The position numbers and the translations under genes were made by a program. The notes under the pieces are model-generated. The model searched no databases. It saw only the letters and a program-made list of their open reading frames with translations, and was not told the origin of the DNA. From positions 1,178,001 through 1,242,000 of the forward strand of contig JAMWBK010000003.1 in assembly GCA_029953675.1 (NCBI GenBank): a stretch of DNA of 64,000 nucleotides. Reading direction: 5' to 3'. Of this stretch, positions 47,913 to 58,685 are shown piece after piece (positions within the stretch are counted from its first letter, which is position 1; each line of letters opens with the position of its first letter). This DNA comes from Rhodosorus marinus (lineage: Eukaryota > Rhodophyta > Stylonematophyceae > Stylonematales > Stylonemataceae).

Positions 47913-48910
47913 CTCGACAGCTAACAACGCAAACTACAACCGTGATCACAATCATCCGCGTCCGGAACCTTTCTCAGCAACCGAGTAAGCTTGTCGGACG
48001 CGTTTGATCCCGTTCCTGAGGCACAGTCCGCTGCTTACGGTCGGACTTGATCTGTTCGGCATGGCATTAAGCCACCAGCATTATGTACGAAACTAAGGGG
48101 CAGTTGACAACCTTGGCTCTGACGTACCCACTACTTATCAAGAACGGCAATCTAAAAGTAAGCGTATATTCTTCTAAAACTTCTAGAGGGCATGTAAAAT
48201 AAATATTTGAAAACCTTTTCGAATACATTTACCAGAAGTAGGAGATCATGGATCTTAAATATTTTCAATCTTGCGTGGTGATGTGTTTCTCTCACTCAAG
48301 AAGGGAATCTATGCTATCCACGCAATCGATCCCTTCTCTTCAAGAGGGGGACGATACTCCCGAAGAGGGTCACCAGGGTGTTAGGCCGCTTCGCACTAAG
48401 GAAACTGACTACCTTTTGCACTGGCAAGTCAACAATCTTTACAGAAACAATCTAAGATACTGTGGGTCGATCAAGACTCTTCGGCTGGAAGTAGATATGG
48501 TACAATCGTCACTAGCAGTCGCATGAGGTCCACAAGACAAATATATACTGGAGATGGGCTTCAATAATATGGTCTCATTGCATCTCTTTGTCCAAACTTT
48601 CGTACTTGTTGGATTCCGTAGTCATCTTCGCCGTCGACCTCCCTGCGCATGACTAATGCGGCAAGTGTTTAGACCTCCACATTTCTCGCCCCTGCCTTGC
48701 AACGTAGGCGCAGCAAGTCACCTACGTTGGTGCGTTCAAGTTTAATATGCGTGGTGCCGCATGTATCATAGCAGTGGGGCACTGTAATCCTAAGGTTGCC
48801 ATCGTGGTGCCCAAATTTGGAACGAGAACTTCCTTGCACTCTCTGAACACGGATGACATCTTCTTAGCATGGGTTCCTCCTTTAATCTGGTGCCTTCTGT
48901 ACTGTGGGGT
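47913..48910. other. Degenerate sequence beside retroelement remnant
   Basis: No intact gene. Frames on the minus strand downstream of the protease-like fragment are broken by several stops. It may be decayed pol sequence, but I see no reverse-transcriptase motif. Confidence 0.35.
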
Positions 48911-49440
48911 CTAGAAGATTGCTCCTGTATCAATCAGGGCTTCCACCTCCTGTCCTGCTATTCGTGGAGGGAGCTGTAGCTGCGGAATTGTCTTACTCTG
49001 GAGGTTTTCTGAGTACGCATTATACCCCGAGATCACTGGTGCGATGGCCGCATCTTCCACATTTGCGGAAGAGATGACCGGCACACCGGACACCATGGTA
49101 CTCCTACTACAGATTGTCGCAGTTAACGCTGTGTTCAGAAACGGTAGTTCGAGACCCGTGCCTCGCTCCTCTGGAACCTCCTGGAATTGTCTCCCTTTTT
49201 CGTTCCTTAGGAATGGTAAGCGGTACGTGGATGGCGTCTACGAGAGTATCTGGTCCTATTGAGGCCAAACTAGCTTGGCTTGCGGCGATAACCCTTTCAC
49301 GAATGCCGCAACTATCATGAAGTCCGGATCATACCTCAGGAGTTCGTCGAGGGCTCGTTAGAACGCATTCACGTACTCTTGGATGGTTCGTCCCTCTCGA
49401 TTTTGCATACCCATGATTATGAAGCTATGACCCAGCTACA
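48911..49440 (-). mobile_element. Decayed LTR-retrotransposon gag/protease fragment
   Basis: On the minus strand, 49440-49262 reads as a gag-like stretch: GRTIQEYVNAF, an in-frame TAA stop, then RALDELLRYDP, AAFVKGLSPQAKLV. This matches the R.I.EYV..F..LLDEL...F..GL pattern of Ty3/gypsy gag. Downstream, 49096-48911 contains LPPRIAGQEVEALIDTGA, the active-site strand of a retropepsin (DTGA). The order gag then protease is correct. The frame stops soon after the protease motif and no reverse transcriptase follows, so the element is dead. No LTRs were identified. Confidence 0.55.
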
Positions 49441-50810
49441 ATTTAACAGCATGTTTTTCCCTGACGCCTGTTTGCAGGGGAGTCCCAGTTGTTCCTCTTG
49501 TCATCTTCCAGACGTGAGTACCCGGCAGCCGCTGAATTCTTAAATCCCGGTAGCCACTGGCATTCCCCTTGCCTCGAGAACATCAGAGCTTTTGTCACAT
49601 GATTGACCCATGCTATTCAAACCTCTAAGTCCCAGTTTCTTCACAGGGGAACTCGGGATAACGAACGTGTCTAGACCGGTCTTCTTGAAATAGAAGAGCC
49701 TGGGTCATCCGTTGTGTTGCACTGTTCCTGTCTATCAAGGACTTATCCAATGGCCAGCAGAACCTGAGCTAGTTTAGGGTTCTGCTGTGCATCCCCTCCG
49801 ATGGGTACGTTGCAAATTACTTAACAGCGATGAAACCATACGATTGGAGCCCATTTGAACATATATACGGTATACTCGGTACTTCACATTTAATAACGAT
49901 AAAATATATACCACACAGACCCAACAAAGTCAAATTTATTTCTATTATAAATATCTTACATCGGTTTTCTTATAAAGCGTTCAAAATAAACAGTTAGGTG
50001 ATGTTTTAGTACAAAAAAAAACGCTCCTTTGTTGGTATTGATTAGTACTAGCATACCAATTTTTTTTGGTGGAGGGGAGGGGGAAGCTGCAACTTTGATG
50101 TCAGAATGAATATGAGTCATATATCATGATGATGAAGAAAAAGAAGGAAACCTCACTTTTCTGGGACATATTGAATATGAGGTGGTGGTTTTGATGTTTG
50201 GTGAGGAAATATGAGCGGTATCGCCTCCTCGCTACTTAATTGTTTCATCATCTCCTCCATCTGCTGCTCCAAATTGTGACCCAGCAAAACTCTTTCACCA
50301 AAACAAATCAACAACTTTTCTTTGCTACTGTTTTGCGTTGTTTTTTTTTGTCGTTTCTCGAAACTGCCAGTCACTCTTATCAGTTTCTGGTTGATATTGG
50401 AGTCAGTATTCAGGGGTAGATCTAATTTTTTTTCTTGAATACTCAATCGAAATTTGCTAAGGGTGGAAATATTCTTCAAAAGGTTCGGAATACTCTTAGT
50501 TTTATTATTCTAGAAAGATTGAAAGTTGCTGAAAGGGGGGGTTCCCCAGAAGAATAGATCTTCCTTTCTTCCGGAGTGCAAATTTTTTCTTGGTGGGGGG
50601 GGAGGGTGAGGAAGGGTGGTGTTTCCATGGAGGAAAACTGTTTCGCTTTTGTGTTTTGGAGTCGAAAATGATCAAGTTTTTTATTAGTAAAGGAGGGATG
50701 GGAAGATGGCGGTATTTGTCTCTAGATAAGGGCGGAAGGGAGAATTGGTATCGTTGCTTTTGGGGGAAAGACTTTAGGGTTGGGTTGTGGGGAGTCGTAG
50801 GAGTGGGAAG
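49441..50810. other. Intergenic, AT-rich then G-rich
   Basis: About 49850-50050 is AT-rich. A 108-codon minus frame (50153-50479) has no recognised domain. The 50580-50880 stretch is strongly G-rich on the plus strand and leads into the akirin-like gene. Confidence 0.45.
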
Positions 50811-50833
50811 GGTGGTGGGGGTGGGTGGGTGGG
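50811..50833 (+). promoter_or_regulatory. Canonical G-quadruplex motif
   Basis: Four runs of three or more G separated by single T residues (GGGGGTGGGTGGGTGGG) lie about 110 bases before the akirin-like start codon, on the coding strand. In the RNA it would fall in the 5' leader if transcription starts upstream. Confidence 0.5.
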
Positions 50834-50943
50834 TTTTTGGTGGTTGGGAGGGGAAGGGACGAGATTGTGGCATAGGTGAGAGGGATTTGAGGATGTGAAA
50901 GGAGAAGTTCGGGTGTGAGAGATTCGTTTGAAAATATTTGTAC

Positions 50944-51546
50944 ATGATGAGTGAAGTTTTGACACTAAAGGCGGGGGCCAAACGGACTTTCGAGGCTATG
51001 GACCTAGATAAAGCTCCGGTGACTTGTCCGCAAAGAAGTATTAAGTTTTTGTCGCCCAGGCAAAACGAGAAGAAGCGAACACGGCGCTCGAAAGAAATGA
51101 GAGATGATTCGAATAATACGGTGTTGAAGAGGCTTCGAAGTGAGCCTCTAAGTCAATTGTTTTCGTCCTCGGACGCGAGATTGGGGGGTAAGAATCACTT
51201 CAGAAGATTACGTTTTCGTTCTCCAAAACTTTGGATTCTTTAGCGTGTGAAGCTCATTAGCAGGTCTTGTCTCACAATGGAATTCTCTTTTGTAAACCCA
51301 GTTATTGATAAGCATGTACCGCGAAGACGTGCTCAATCAAACGGGACGGAGAAGTGTTATTCTTTGGATGATGTAAGGGAGCTGCTGAGAAAGGTGTTAA
51401 AGGAGAGGGAGGTGCAGTTGGAGAAGGATTTTGGAAATTTCCTGTGCACCAGCCTGGATGAGCAAGCCGAAGAATTTATTAAGTTTAATGAAGCTTACAT
51501 CGCTAGGCAGTTCAGGAAGAACTCGGAAATGAGCTATGTATCTTGA
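50944..51546 (+). CDS. Akirin-like nuclear protein
   Basis: Exons 50944-51187 and 51302-51546 give 162 residues. The C-terminal half reads CYSLDDVRELLRKVLKEREV, LEKDFGNFL, EQAEEFIKFNEAYIARQF and ends MSYVS. This follows the akirin C-terminal pattern (FT..QV..IC.RLLKERE...REEY...L..KL.EQYD.FVKF..DQI.RR...) including the terminal SYVS, which is needed for proteasome and importin-9 binding in animals. The N-terminus has KRTFEAM and a basic cluster, KKRTRRSK, like the akirin nuclear localisation signal. Akirins are small disordered nuclear cofactors that bridge transcription factors with chromatin remodellers and import proteasomes into the nucleus. The intron acceptor at 51301 is the only phase-compatible one (pyrimidine-rich, cccag). 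Confidence 0.72.
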
Positions 51547-52113
51547 AACTCAAAGAGGAAAGCGGGAAACAAAGAGAGTACGCGTTATGGTCGCGTGTGT
51601 ATTGCCGATGACTGTGTTTTGGAGTCTGCACCCTATCTTGAGAACGAGAACTGTAACACCTGGGTGCGTTCCTCAGACAAATATGATTGATACTGGGCTA
51701 AATGCCTATTCTGTTCCCTCCCTTCTTGTACGAAGACGAAATTAAAGCAATATAAACTTACTACAGCGGTGGGTCCGTGGGAAGAACTAGTTCTGAAACA
51801 CTTCGGTGCACATTCAAGAAGATAGAATATGTCGCCTTGCATAGTGGATAGGCTGGTCGTATGTTTTGAATGGTCCTTAACGCGCTCATTAGTTTGAAAG
51901 GACAACGCCTGACAGTAGTTTACAGCCTTCATCGCGGCAAATAGGGCAATCAGCCTCAACCCTATGACTAGCGCAACCCTAGTCTCGTCACGCAATACAT
52001 GGCAACTCTAAGCTTCGAGATTAGAAGCAGTTTTCAACCGGTTGGAGAACAAGCACAAAAGACAGTAACCTCAAGTGCTCCTGAAATTGTTAATTCGAGC
52101 TTCGAGATACTCT
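51547..52113. other. Gap between convergent genes
   Basis: 567 bases with no recognised gene. Confidence 0.55.
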
Positions 52114-53644
52114 CTAAGGGGGGGTAGACGAGGTAGAGTTTGAACTCGTCACCGTGGGCGTCAAGTTCGATGAACTGTACACAGTAAAATTCTCTCGGAC
52201 GACCTTATACACTTCATCCGGCGATTGAGTAGCATCTATCCTTTTCACCTTACTTTTCGCGTCATAGTATTCGATCACGGGCAGTGACGTTTCTACGAAA
52301 GTTTTGAACCGCTTTCGAATGCTTTCTGCGTTGTCGTCAACACGACCGCTGGTCTTGCCCCTCTGTAGCAGCCTAGCAAAAGCAAAGTTCGAAATTGTCA
52401 GCAAAGAATGGAAACTTGCTCGTGTACACGGAGCTGGGCCTCTGAACAAAATCCTCACCTCTCCTCCATAGTCTTCTCCGGACAGTCGAAGAAGAGCACA
52501 AACTCAAAGTCGCTAACCTGCGATTCGAAAGCTCCTGCCTGGTCAAGCTTTCTCGGAAAACCATCGATAAGGACTCCTTTTTTGTCCGTTCCGTCAATCG
52601 CTTTTCTGAGCAAGCTGAGTGTGATCTCTCCTGCGACAATTTTCCCGTCCTTGATCATCCCGTCTATCATTGCGCCCTGTGGATTGCGTAAATGACAGGC
52701 ACAGAGACCTGCGTCAGGCTCTTGTCTCGAACTGGTCGACGGGCATAGGCTACATACCTGTTCAGATCCAGAGTTGACCTCAGCGCGAAGAAGGTCTCCA
52801 GCAGAAAAGTGAGCATAGTCGAATTCCTGGACAATTTTATCGCATTGCGTTCCTTTTCCTGTAGCACATGAGCTGGTTTGATCAACAACACTTTCGACCG
52901 TTAATTCAATGAAATCTTGTAAGCGCTGGCATACCAGCTCCTGGACCTCCTAGCACGAAGAAGATCTTTGGTTTCTGGGATTTTGCGGTGCCGTTTGTAC
53001 TTATGTATTCGCTCAGCCACTGCAGGGGATCGGACGGTCTAGGAGACAGCCTGCACATTGTTGTCAGGGCTTTGTTAAGAGTGGGTACCACTGTCATCAT
53101 CAGGTACTCCTTTGCCTCTTCCCCTTGGCTAGTTCTATGGGTCTCCGTCAGATCAAATTCCGGGAAAAAGAACTTGATCTCCCTCTCTGCAGCGCTAGGA
53201 GAGTCCGAACCATGCGCAGCATTTTTTTGTACATCCGTGCCATACCTGGCTCTTATGGAGTCTGGAGCCTCTTCCTCCGCCTGCTTGCTGTTGGTAGGAC
53301 CCAACAGAGAACGCCAATCTACAACAGCATTTTCCTTTTCAAGGACCATTGCAACGATAGTACCGCTTGTAATAAATTCGATCAAACCGCTAAAGAAAGC
53401 TCTATCCTTGTGCTCTCCGTAGAAGCTTTTTGCCTTTGCTGGTGTCAACGTCAGGGACTCCTTTTCCGCGATCTTGAAGTCGGCCCCTTCGATAATCTAA
53501 GGGCATTCGTGAAGAATGTTACCGATTTCAAGCTTCAGGAAACAGTTCACGGCATAGTATAGAGCAAAATATTCATCTCACCTTGCAAATCTCGTCGGCG
53601 TTTTCAAAAGCGTCGGGCTTAATCATTGCAAACGTGTGTTCCAT
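52114..53644 (-). CDS. NDP kinase - DPY-30 - UMP/CMP kinase fusion
   Basis: Exons 53644-53582, 53496-52935, 52858-52758, 52676-52459 and 52372-52114 give 400 residues. Residues 1-135 are a nucleoside diphosphate kinase: [35 protein letters not shown], and the active site NAAHGSDS with phosphohistidine His116. Residues 152-190 are a DPY-30 dimerisation motif ([25 protein letters not shown]). Residues 199 to about 385 are a short-lid adenylate/UMP-CMP kinase: P-loop [51 protein letters not shown] and [11 protein letters not shown]. The motifs favour UMP-CMP kinase over AK1. NDK plus DPY-30 occurs in NME5-type ciliary proteins and AK plus DPY-30 in AK7; here all three are in one chain. Both kinase sites look intact, so it could take a nucleoside monophosphate directly to the triphosphate. 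Confidence 0.9.
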
Positions 53645-54656
53645 TTTGTTGTCTCCAGCCGATACCAAAACCCCACCGGCAGAACGCCTCCTCTCACGGG
53701 AATCAGCCCAAGCAATATCCCTCGGCAAATCTCTGGCCCTCTGGATCTAGCCTCCCTGCGAGTAGTACTCGCATGCATCTCTCCCGAGGTGTTCGCGGGT
53801 GCCATGGATTTTTTAAGAAGATGAGTAGACCGTGGGTTGCCTCGCTCTGACAGTAGCCCACCTCCCTCAGCAAAAATTTCGTTCAGTACTTTTTCACCCT
53901 ACCCCTTTTTTTTGTACACCACACGTTTGAACTTCCAATATTTCCATACCCCTCCATTACTCAAGTTCATCATATCATATATTGACTTGTTCAAGTTATA
54001 CTCCAGATAATGTTCCCAGATATACAACCTCTCGGTAGGGGCATTGAGCTCGCCATCGCGTATCACAGGTTGGGAGGGAGGGGTAACTCTGTGTCTGTGC
54101 TATAGTCTCATCGTTTTGATTGACCTTTGTGGAATATCCCTGTTTCTGACGAAGGGGGGTTACTTCCGACCATATAAATCAATGATATTTTGATTGTTTT
54201 ATTTTGAATTATTGAAACAGGGATTGAAAGAACTGCGCGCCCTGTCCCATCAGCTTGCAGACAGAGACTTAGGGGCGCTAGCAAGCTTCTATGCGGTGGC
54301 CAGTCGATTTCAACGGTGATTGGGCCTTATTTGGCCCATCCTTTCAATTTACGAAATTCATTATTCTGAAGACACGTGTATTGTAATAACTGATCCATAA
54401 ACACGTGTCGCAAGTTCACATGCAGATTATTCTTGTTTTTCTAGATTTGTTTCATCTTGGAACTCATTGACTAGGTTTTGACTATCAAAATATCAATCAA
54501 TTCATTGGTGAGGATTATCGGCTACTAACTCCACATCCAGCCGTCTAATCGCAGACTAACCATGAACTTAACCCCCGACGAGCACCCTCCCATTGGCGTT
54601 TTACCAACGGGCATAAAAAAGCGCCAGCAGAGGCCTCAAATTCCGGCTGGCTCGCC
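53645..54656. other. Start of gene-free repeat region
   Basis: No gene is recognised. It holds the promoter of the kinase fusion and AT-rich sequence around 53900-54250. Confidence 0.5.
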
Positions 54657-54977
54657 GATCATGTGCCACCGCTCCCAACTAAACGAAGTCATCAATGCAT
54701 GCACAGCTTGCCTGCTTACGTATCAGTGAAACCATTTTGAAAGTCGATGCAACAGGTTGGTAGCCCTCATAGATTTCATGAGGAATCTTTAGCAAGCATC
54801 GAGCCATGGGGATCCAGGTACGAGGAAGTCATGTGGAGAGCGCACGAAGGACTTCACGTCAAGATACCTTTTTACCAACTTGTTGCATTCGCTGTCAAAA
54901 TGGTTTCACTGATACGTAAGCAAGCAGGCATGCATGCATTGATGACTTCGTTTAGTTGGGAGCGGTGGCACATGATC
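54657..54977. repeat. Near-perfect inverted repeat, 105-bp arms
   Basis: Left arm 54657-54762 and right arm 54873-54977 are reverse complements with only a handful of differences. The outer ends read GATCATGTGCCACCGCTCCC and its complement. The spacer is about 110 bases. It could form a long hairpin in DNA or RNA. No transposase or clear target-site duplication was seen. Confidence 0.85.
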
Positions 54978-55398
54978 GCTCTCTCAATACAGCTTCTACG
55001 CAAAAGTAGAGAAGAGTACGGATGAGTTCAACGGGTTCCGTGGAAGGGCTTCTAGTGGACGTTTTCCGAGGGCTGAGAAGTTGCTGATTGGTTTTTCTCC
55101 AGCGTTTAGTGCGCAGAGAAGTAAAGCGCTGGGGAAATCGCTTTTACGCCGTGCTAGGCCCTTGACTTCGTCGCTTTACGCTCCTTATAGCGTTTTGCGT
55201 TGATTCATGGTGTTTTATCAAAGGACTCTTACAAATCTTCGCCGTCCGATACCCAAAAGACTCCGAAAAGCAAGACCCCCTCAACAAACCTAGTCAAGCC
55301 TGATCTCTCTTGTACCCATAATTCGTTGCTCTACACTTCTTCTACCTTCCCGAGTTCGGCCTAGAGCAAGCTTGTATAGCCCTCCGCGCAACCCAGAC
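54978..55398. other. Gene-free sequence
   Basis: 421 bases between two repeats with nothing recognised. Confidence 0.5.
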
Positions 55399-55529
55399 AT
55401 AGTCGCAGCTACGATTCAAGCATAGTCGTAGCTACGATTCAAACATAGTCGTAGCTACGATTCAAATATAGTCGTGGCAACCACTCAAACATGTCGTAGC
55501 GGCGATTCAAAACATACTCGTAGCTACTT
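55399..55529 (+). repeat. 23-bp tandem repeat with palindromic core
   Basis: Six units of CATAGTCGTAGCTACGATTC plus AAA begin at 55399, 55422, 55445, 55468, 55491 and 55514. The core CGTAGCTACG is a perfect palindrome in several units. Units are contiguous with no spacers. Confidence 0.9.
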
Positions 55530-56497
55530 CTAAGTAAATCCAAGTATCTTCAGCGTGATTCGAATCTAGTAGCGGCCATTACTAAGGCCACCATCATTCA
55601 AACATAGTCAACGCCGACGACTGTGCAACCAAAGGGACAGTCGATCCGATCCTACCCCTGGCTCTCCCAAGGGTAAGCCTAAGATCCCAACATTATTGTA
55701 AAGTTTGCCCCGTTGAATCAACGATATGAGGTGGGACTGGTGAAACGGAGTATGCCTCATTGAACGGGGGGCCCTTGATTTTGGGGCACAATATCGCAAT
55801 CGCGGCAGAGGCCCCATAATGAATTTGTTGAGTATATTTGTGAAAAGGTTCCCCCCTTACTGGCTTTGATACAACTCAATACAAGATATCTGTAGGGTTG
55901 TCACCTCCGTCCGATAAACATTTATCGGACCTGCATTTGGAAATACTAGAGTACCATGCGTTTGCTGAGGGCTTCCGTCCGATACATGAACATAGAAAAA
56001 CTTAAAAGGCATCGTCCTATAAATGGTCCGATAGCGACCGATTGCCGTCCGCTACTTTAAGCTCTCTAGGAATGTAGTGACAGCTCTCAAAACGCTAAGT
56101 AATCGTACTTCATGATGATACGAGTTAGAGCTTCAGGTTCAAAGAAGTAATCATAATTCAATAGCTGCGCCGCAGATGATTGATTATTGGACAAACCTTG
56201 ATTGAATATGCAACGTTTTACCGGACTCGTTTATCCGACGGGCAATCAGACCTGTTTTTTTAAAGAATTTCAATTTGAAACCCAGGGCTTTTCGTACCTG
56301 GCCGGGCTGATCGCTCCTCACGTAAGAGCATCTAGCTTGGATGAGAATGAGCATAGCACGTCACTTTGTTTTCGGACAACTGTGGCGGTATCGCTTGACT
56401 CCTACGAAGTCACCTGTGTGTGACTGTCGACGGCTTAATTTCTGATCATTGGGAGATTCGTGTCCGCGCGACCTCACCTAACTCCCCAACGTCTTCC
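55530..56497. other. Gene-free sequence
   Basis: Only short frames, none with a recognisable domain. Confidence 0.5.
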
Positions 56498-57250
56498 CCA
56501 GGCATTCGTGCTTCGGCTCTAGCTCATCGCCTAGTACCTCTGGTCATTGAGTGCTTTGGGTTTATGGATTCTGTTGGTTCTCGTTGGCTGCGGGAATTGT
56601 TCCGCGAACGCCTGACCGTCTTGCTGTGGCGTATGAAGGCTGCTTTGATGTTGGAGGCGCGCGCCCTTCGCCGCGCGTAGTTTTTTTTTTTGTCCCTCGG
56701 GACTTTTTCTTTCTGTCTCCGATTAAACAAGTTCATGGAAGCTCATTCGTCTGATGAAAATAAATTGAATACCCAACTTAGTTCATTTAATAAGGAATTA
56801 TTGAACTGAAATTCATTATAAATATTTGCCGCTGCTTCTAAAGAATAGCGCCAGGTCCAGCCTTGGACAGCTCGATTCCTGCTAAAGAATCCACATGAAA
56901 TCTATCAGGTCTACCAACACGTTGCGTCGGCTTCTCACCGCCCTTCTGCAGCCAACCACAACCCCATCAACATCGACTGAATTTTGTTTACTACGAGACT
57001 GAAAGAAAAAAAAACCGAGTGGAAAAAGAAGTCTAGGCGCTGCGAAGATCCCGCGCCTCCAGCGCCTCCAACATCAAAGCAGCGTTCCTACGCCACAGCA
57101 AGAAACTTAAACGGGTAAACACCGAGGACAGACGGTGAGGGCGGTCGCGGAACAATTCCCGCAGCCAACGAGAACCAAAGGAATCCATAGCAATCAATTA
57201 CCAGAGGTACTAGGCGATGAGCTAGAGCCGAAGCACGAATGCCTGGACGA
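56498..57250. repeat. Large inverted repeat, about 240-bp arms
   Basis: The left arm is about 56498-56735. The right arm is about 56975-57250 and matches in reverse complement. Shared blocks include GGCATTCGTGCTTCGGCTCT, TCGTTGGCTGCGGGAATTGT and TGCTTTGATGTTGGAGGCGC. The right arm carries an extra insertion of about 25 bases. The spacer is about 240 bases. Confidence 0.82.
56740..56830 (+). repeat. Direct repeat family D, copy 1 (in IR spacer)
   Basis: AGCTCATTCGT..GATGAA.ATAA.TTGA then GAATTATTGAACTGAAAT and ATTTGCC, shared in order with 57352-57485 and 57486-57610. Confidence 0.6.
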
Positions 57251-57351
57251 AGCACCCGCATATTTCAACCCTTTGAGACGTCTCATACTTGCAGCGGCAA
57301 ATCTTATTAAATTGCCCGCATGCATTGTTTGAGCTAAAATAATATATATCA

Positions 57352-57610
57352 AAGCTCATTCGTAAGCGATGAAGATAAGTTGAGCGCTCCCATCAAGACT
57401 GAATTGTTGAACTGAATAATACACTGCAAAGATTGACCTAGAATCGGTCCTACAAGCTCACTCCCGTTAGCATCCATTTGCCAACTATAGTCGTATACGA
57501 TGAAGAAAGGTTGAACGCCCCAATTAAGAATGAATTATTGAACAGAAATACATTTTGAAGACTGACCTAGAATCGGTTTTCAAGCTCACCTGTAGCCATT
57601 TGCTTATTAT
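57352..57610 (+). repeat. Direct repeat family D, copies 2 and 3 in tandem
   Basis: Two units of about 130 bases (57352-57485 and 57486-57610) share GATGAAGA, GAATT.TTGAAC, TGACCTAGAATCGGT, CAAGCTCAC and CCATTTGC. A partial unit recurs near 58690 (ATGAATTATTGAACAG). Confidence 0.72.
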
Positions 57611-58279
57611 ATTCCAAGAAGACGTCGACGGACCCTTCCCGGTCGTATGAACGAATACGTTCAGGTTGGGGTCTTTGCGCGACATGTTCCGCTTTTCGCG
57701 CTCACGTAGAGATGCGTTCACGCTTTTTTAGGTACACCGCAAAGTGGGAGCGCGCCCCTCCAGGATTCACGGGCAGATATAAAATTTTTAATGTTGTTGA
57801 TGTACGCTGGTGAAGAACTTGGTTTTCTGGTTCTAGGAGAGAAGTGAGCAGTCGGCAGACGATCATAAGTTTGCCGATAATCGAGCGGCTGCTGATCTTT
57901 GGAGTCGGGCTATGATAATGCTTATGGGTCGACTATTCCCATAACTCCGCAATCCATGCGCTGGTCTAGTTGAGCTCCGCCTCGTGATCGTCTCCCTACA
58001 GCGCCTAAGAGCCCAATGGAATTGACCAGGGAAAACTACAGCTTTAGTTTAGGGTGTCGGGAGAAAGCGACCCTGCATTGGTAAAGAATGCGAATTATGG
58101 TCAATGCCGCCATGCAGACGGACGGACAGGCTCAACGAGATTTCCTTTTACTCCTCGATAAGTAATCCATGAGCACAGCAGGCAGAAAGGTCTATCACCC
58201 CCGGGAAAAACGTCCCCAAGTACGACGAAGAAAAAAAGGGAACCAAAAAAAAGGGGTGCCGTCGAAGTTGCTGTTGGTC
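57611..58279. other. Gene-free sequence
   Basis: No gene or strong repeat recognised. Confidence 0.5.
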
Positions 58280-58685
58280 GCTAGCTTTGCTGACGGTGCA
58301 TCAGGAAGGCGCTCGAGAATCAGCTCACAAAATACCTGATGAGAAGTCTGTGCAATGTAACCCACAAAAAAAGCATCCCTCTCCCACGCAGTTTCCGAAT
58401 AGCTCAACAGAAACAACAATCAGTTTATTGAGAGCATATCTCTACCCCGAGGAGGGGAAAAAGGCTCCGGGAATGTAAGTACCTCCGCTCTCACACCTCA
58501 GTATTAACGATGATTGATGCATCGGTGAAGTGCGAATACCAGCGCCTCCTGTCTAGCTTTGCTGATGGGCATCAGAAAGGCGCTCGAGAGTCAGCTCACA
58601 AAATATCTGATGAGATTTTGCGCTGTATCCCACACAAATAAGCATCCGTCTCCCGTGCTCTTTCCAAGTGTACCTCAGCTCTCAA
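58280..58685 (+). repeat. Direct repeat pair, about 130 bp
   Basis: Copies 58280-58410 and 58551-58685 share CTAGCTTTGCTGA, GGCGCTCGAGA.TCAGCTCAC, AAAATA.CTGATGAGA and AAGCATCC.TCTCCC. They are separated by about 140 bases. Confidence 0.75.

Noticed and set aside
50505-50981. A 158-codon minus frame rich in Pro, Ser and Lys upstream of the akirin-like gene.
   Set aside because: It is the complement of a G-rich tract; low-complexity composition explains the open frame.
55399-55529. Regular short repeats resembling a CRISPR array.
   Set aside because: Units are contiguous with no unique spacers and the genome is eukaryotic.
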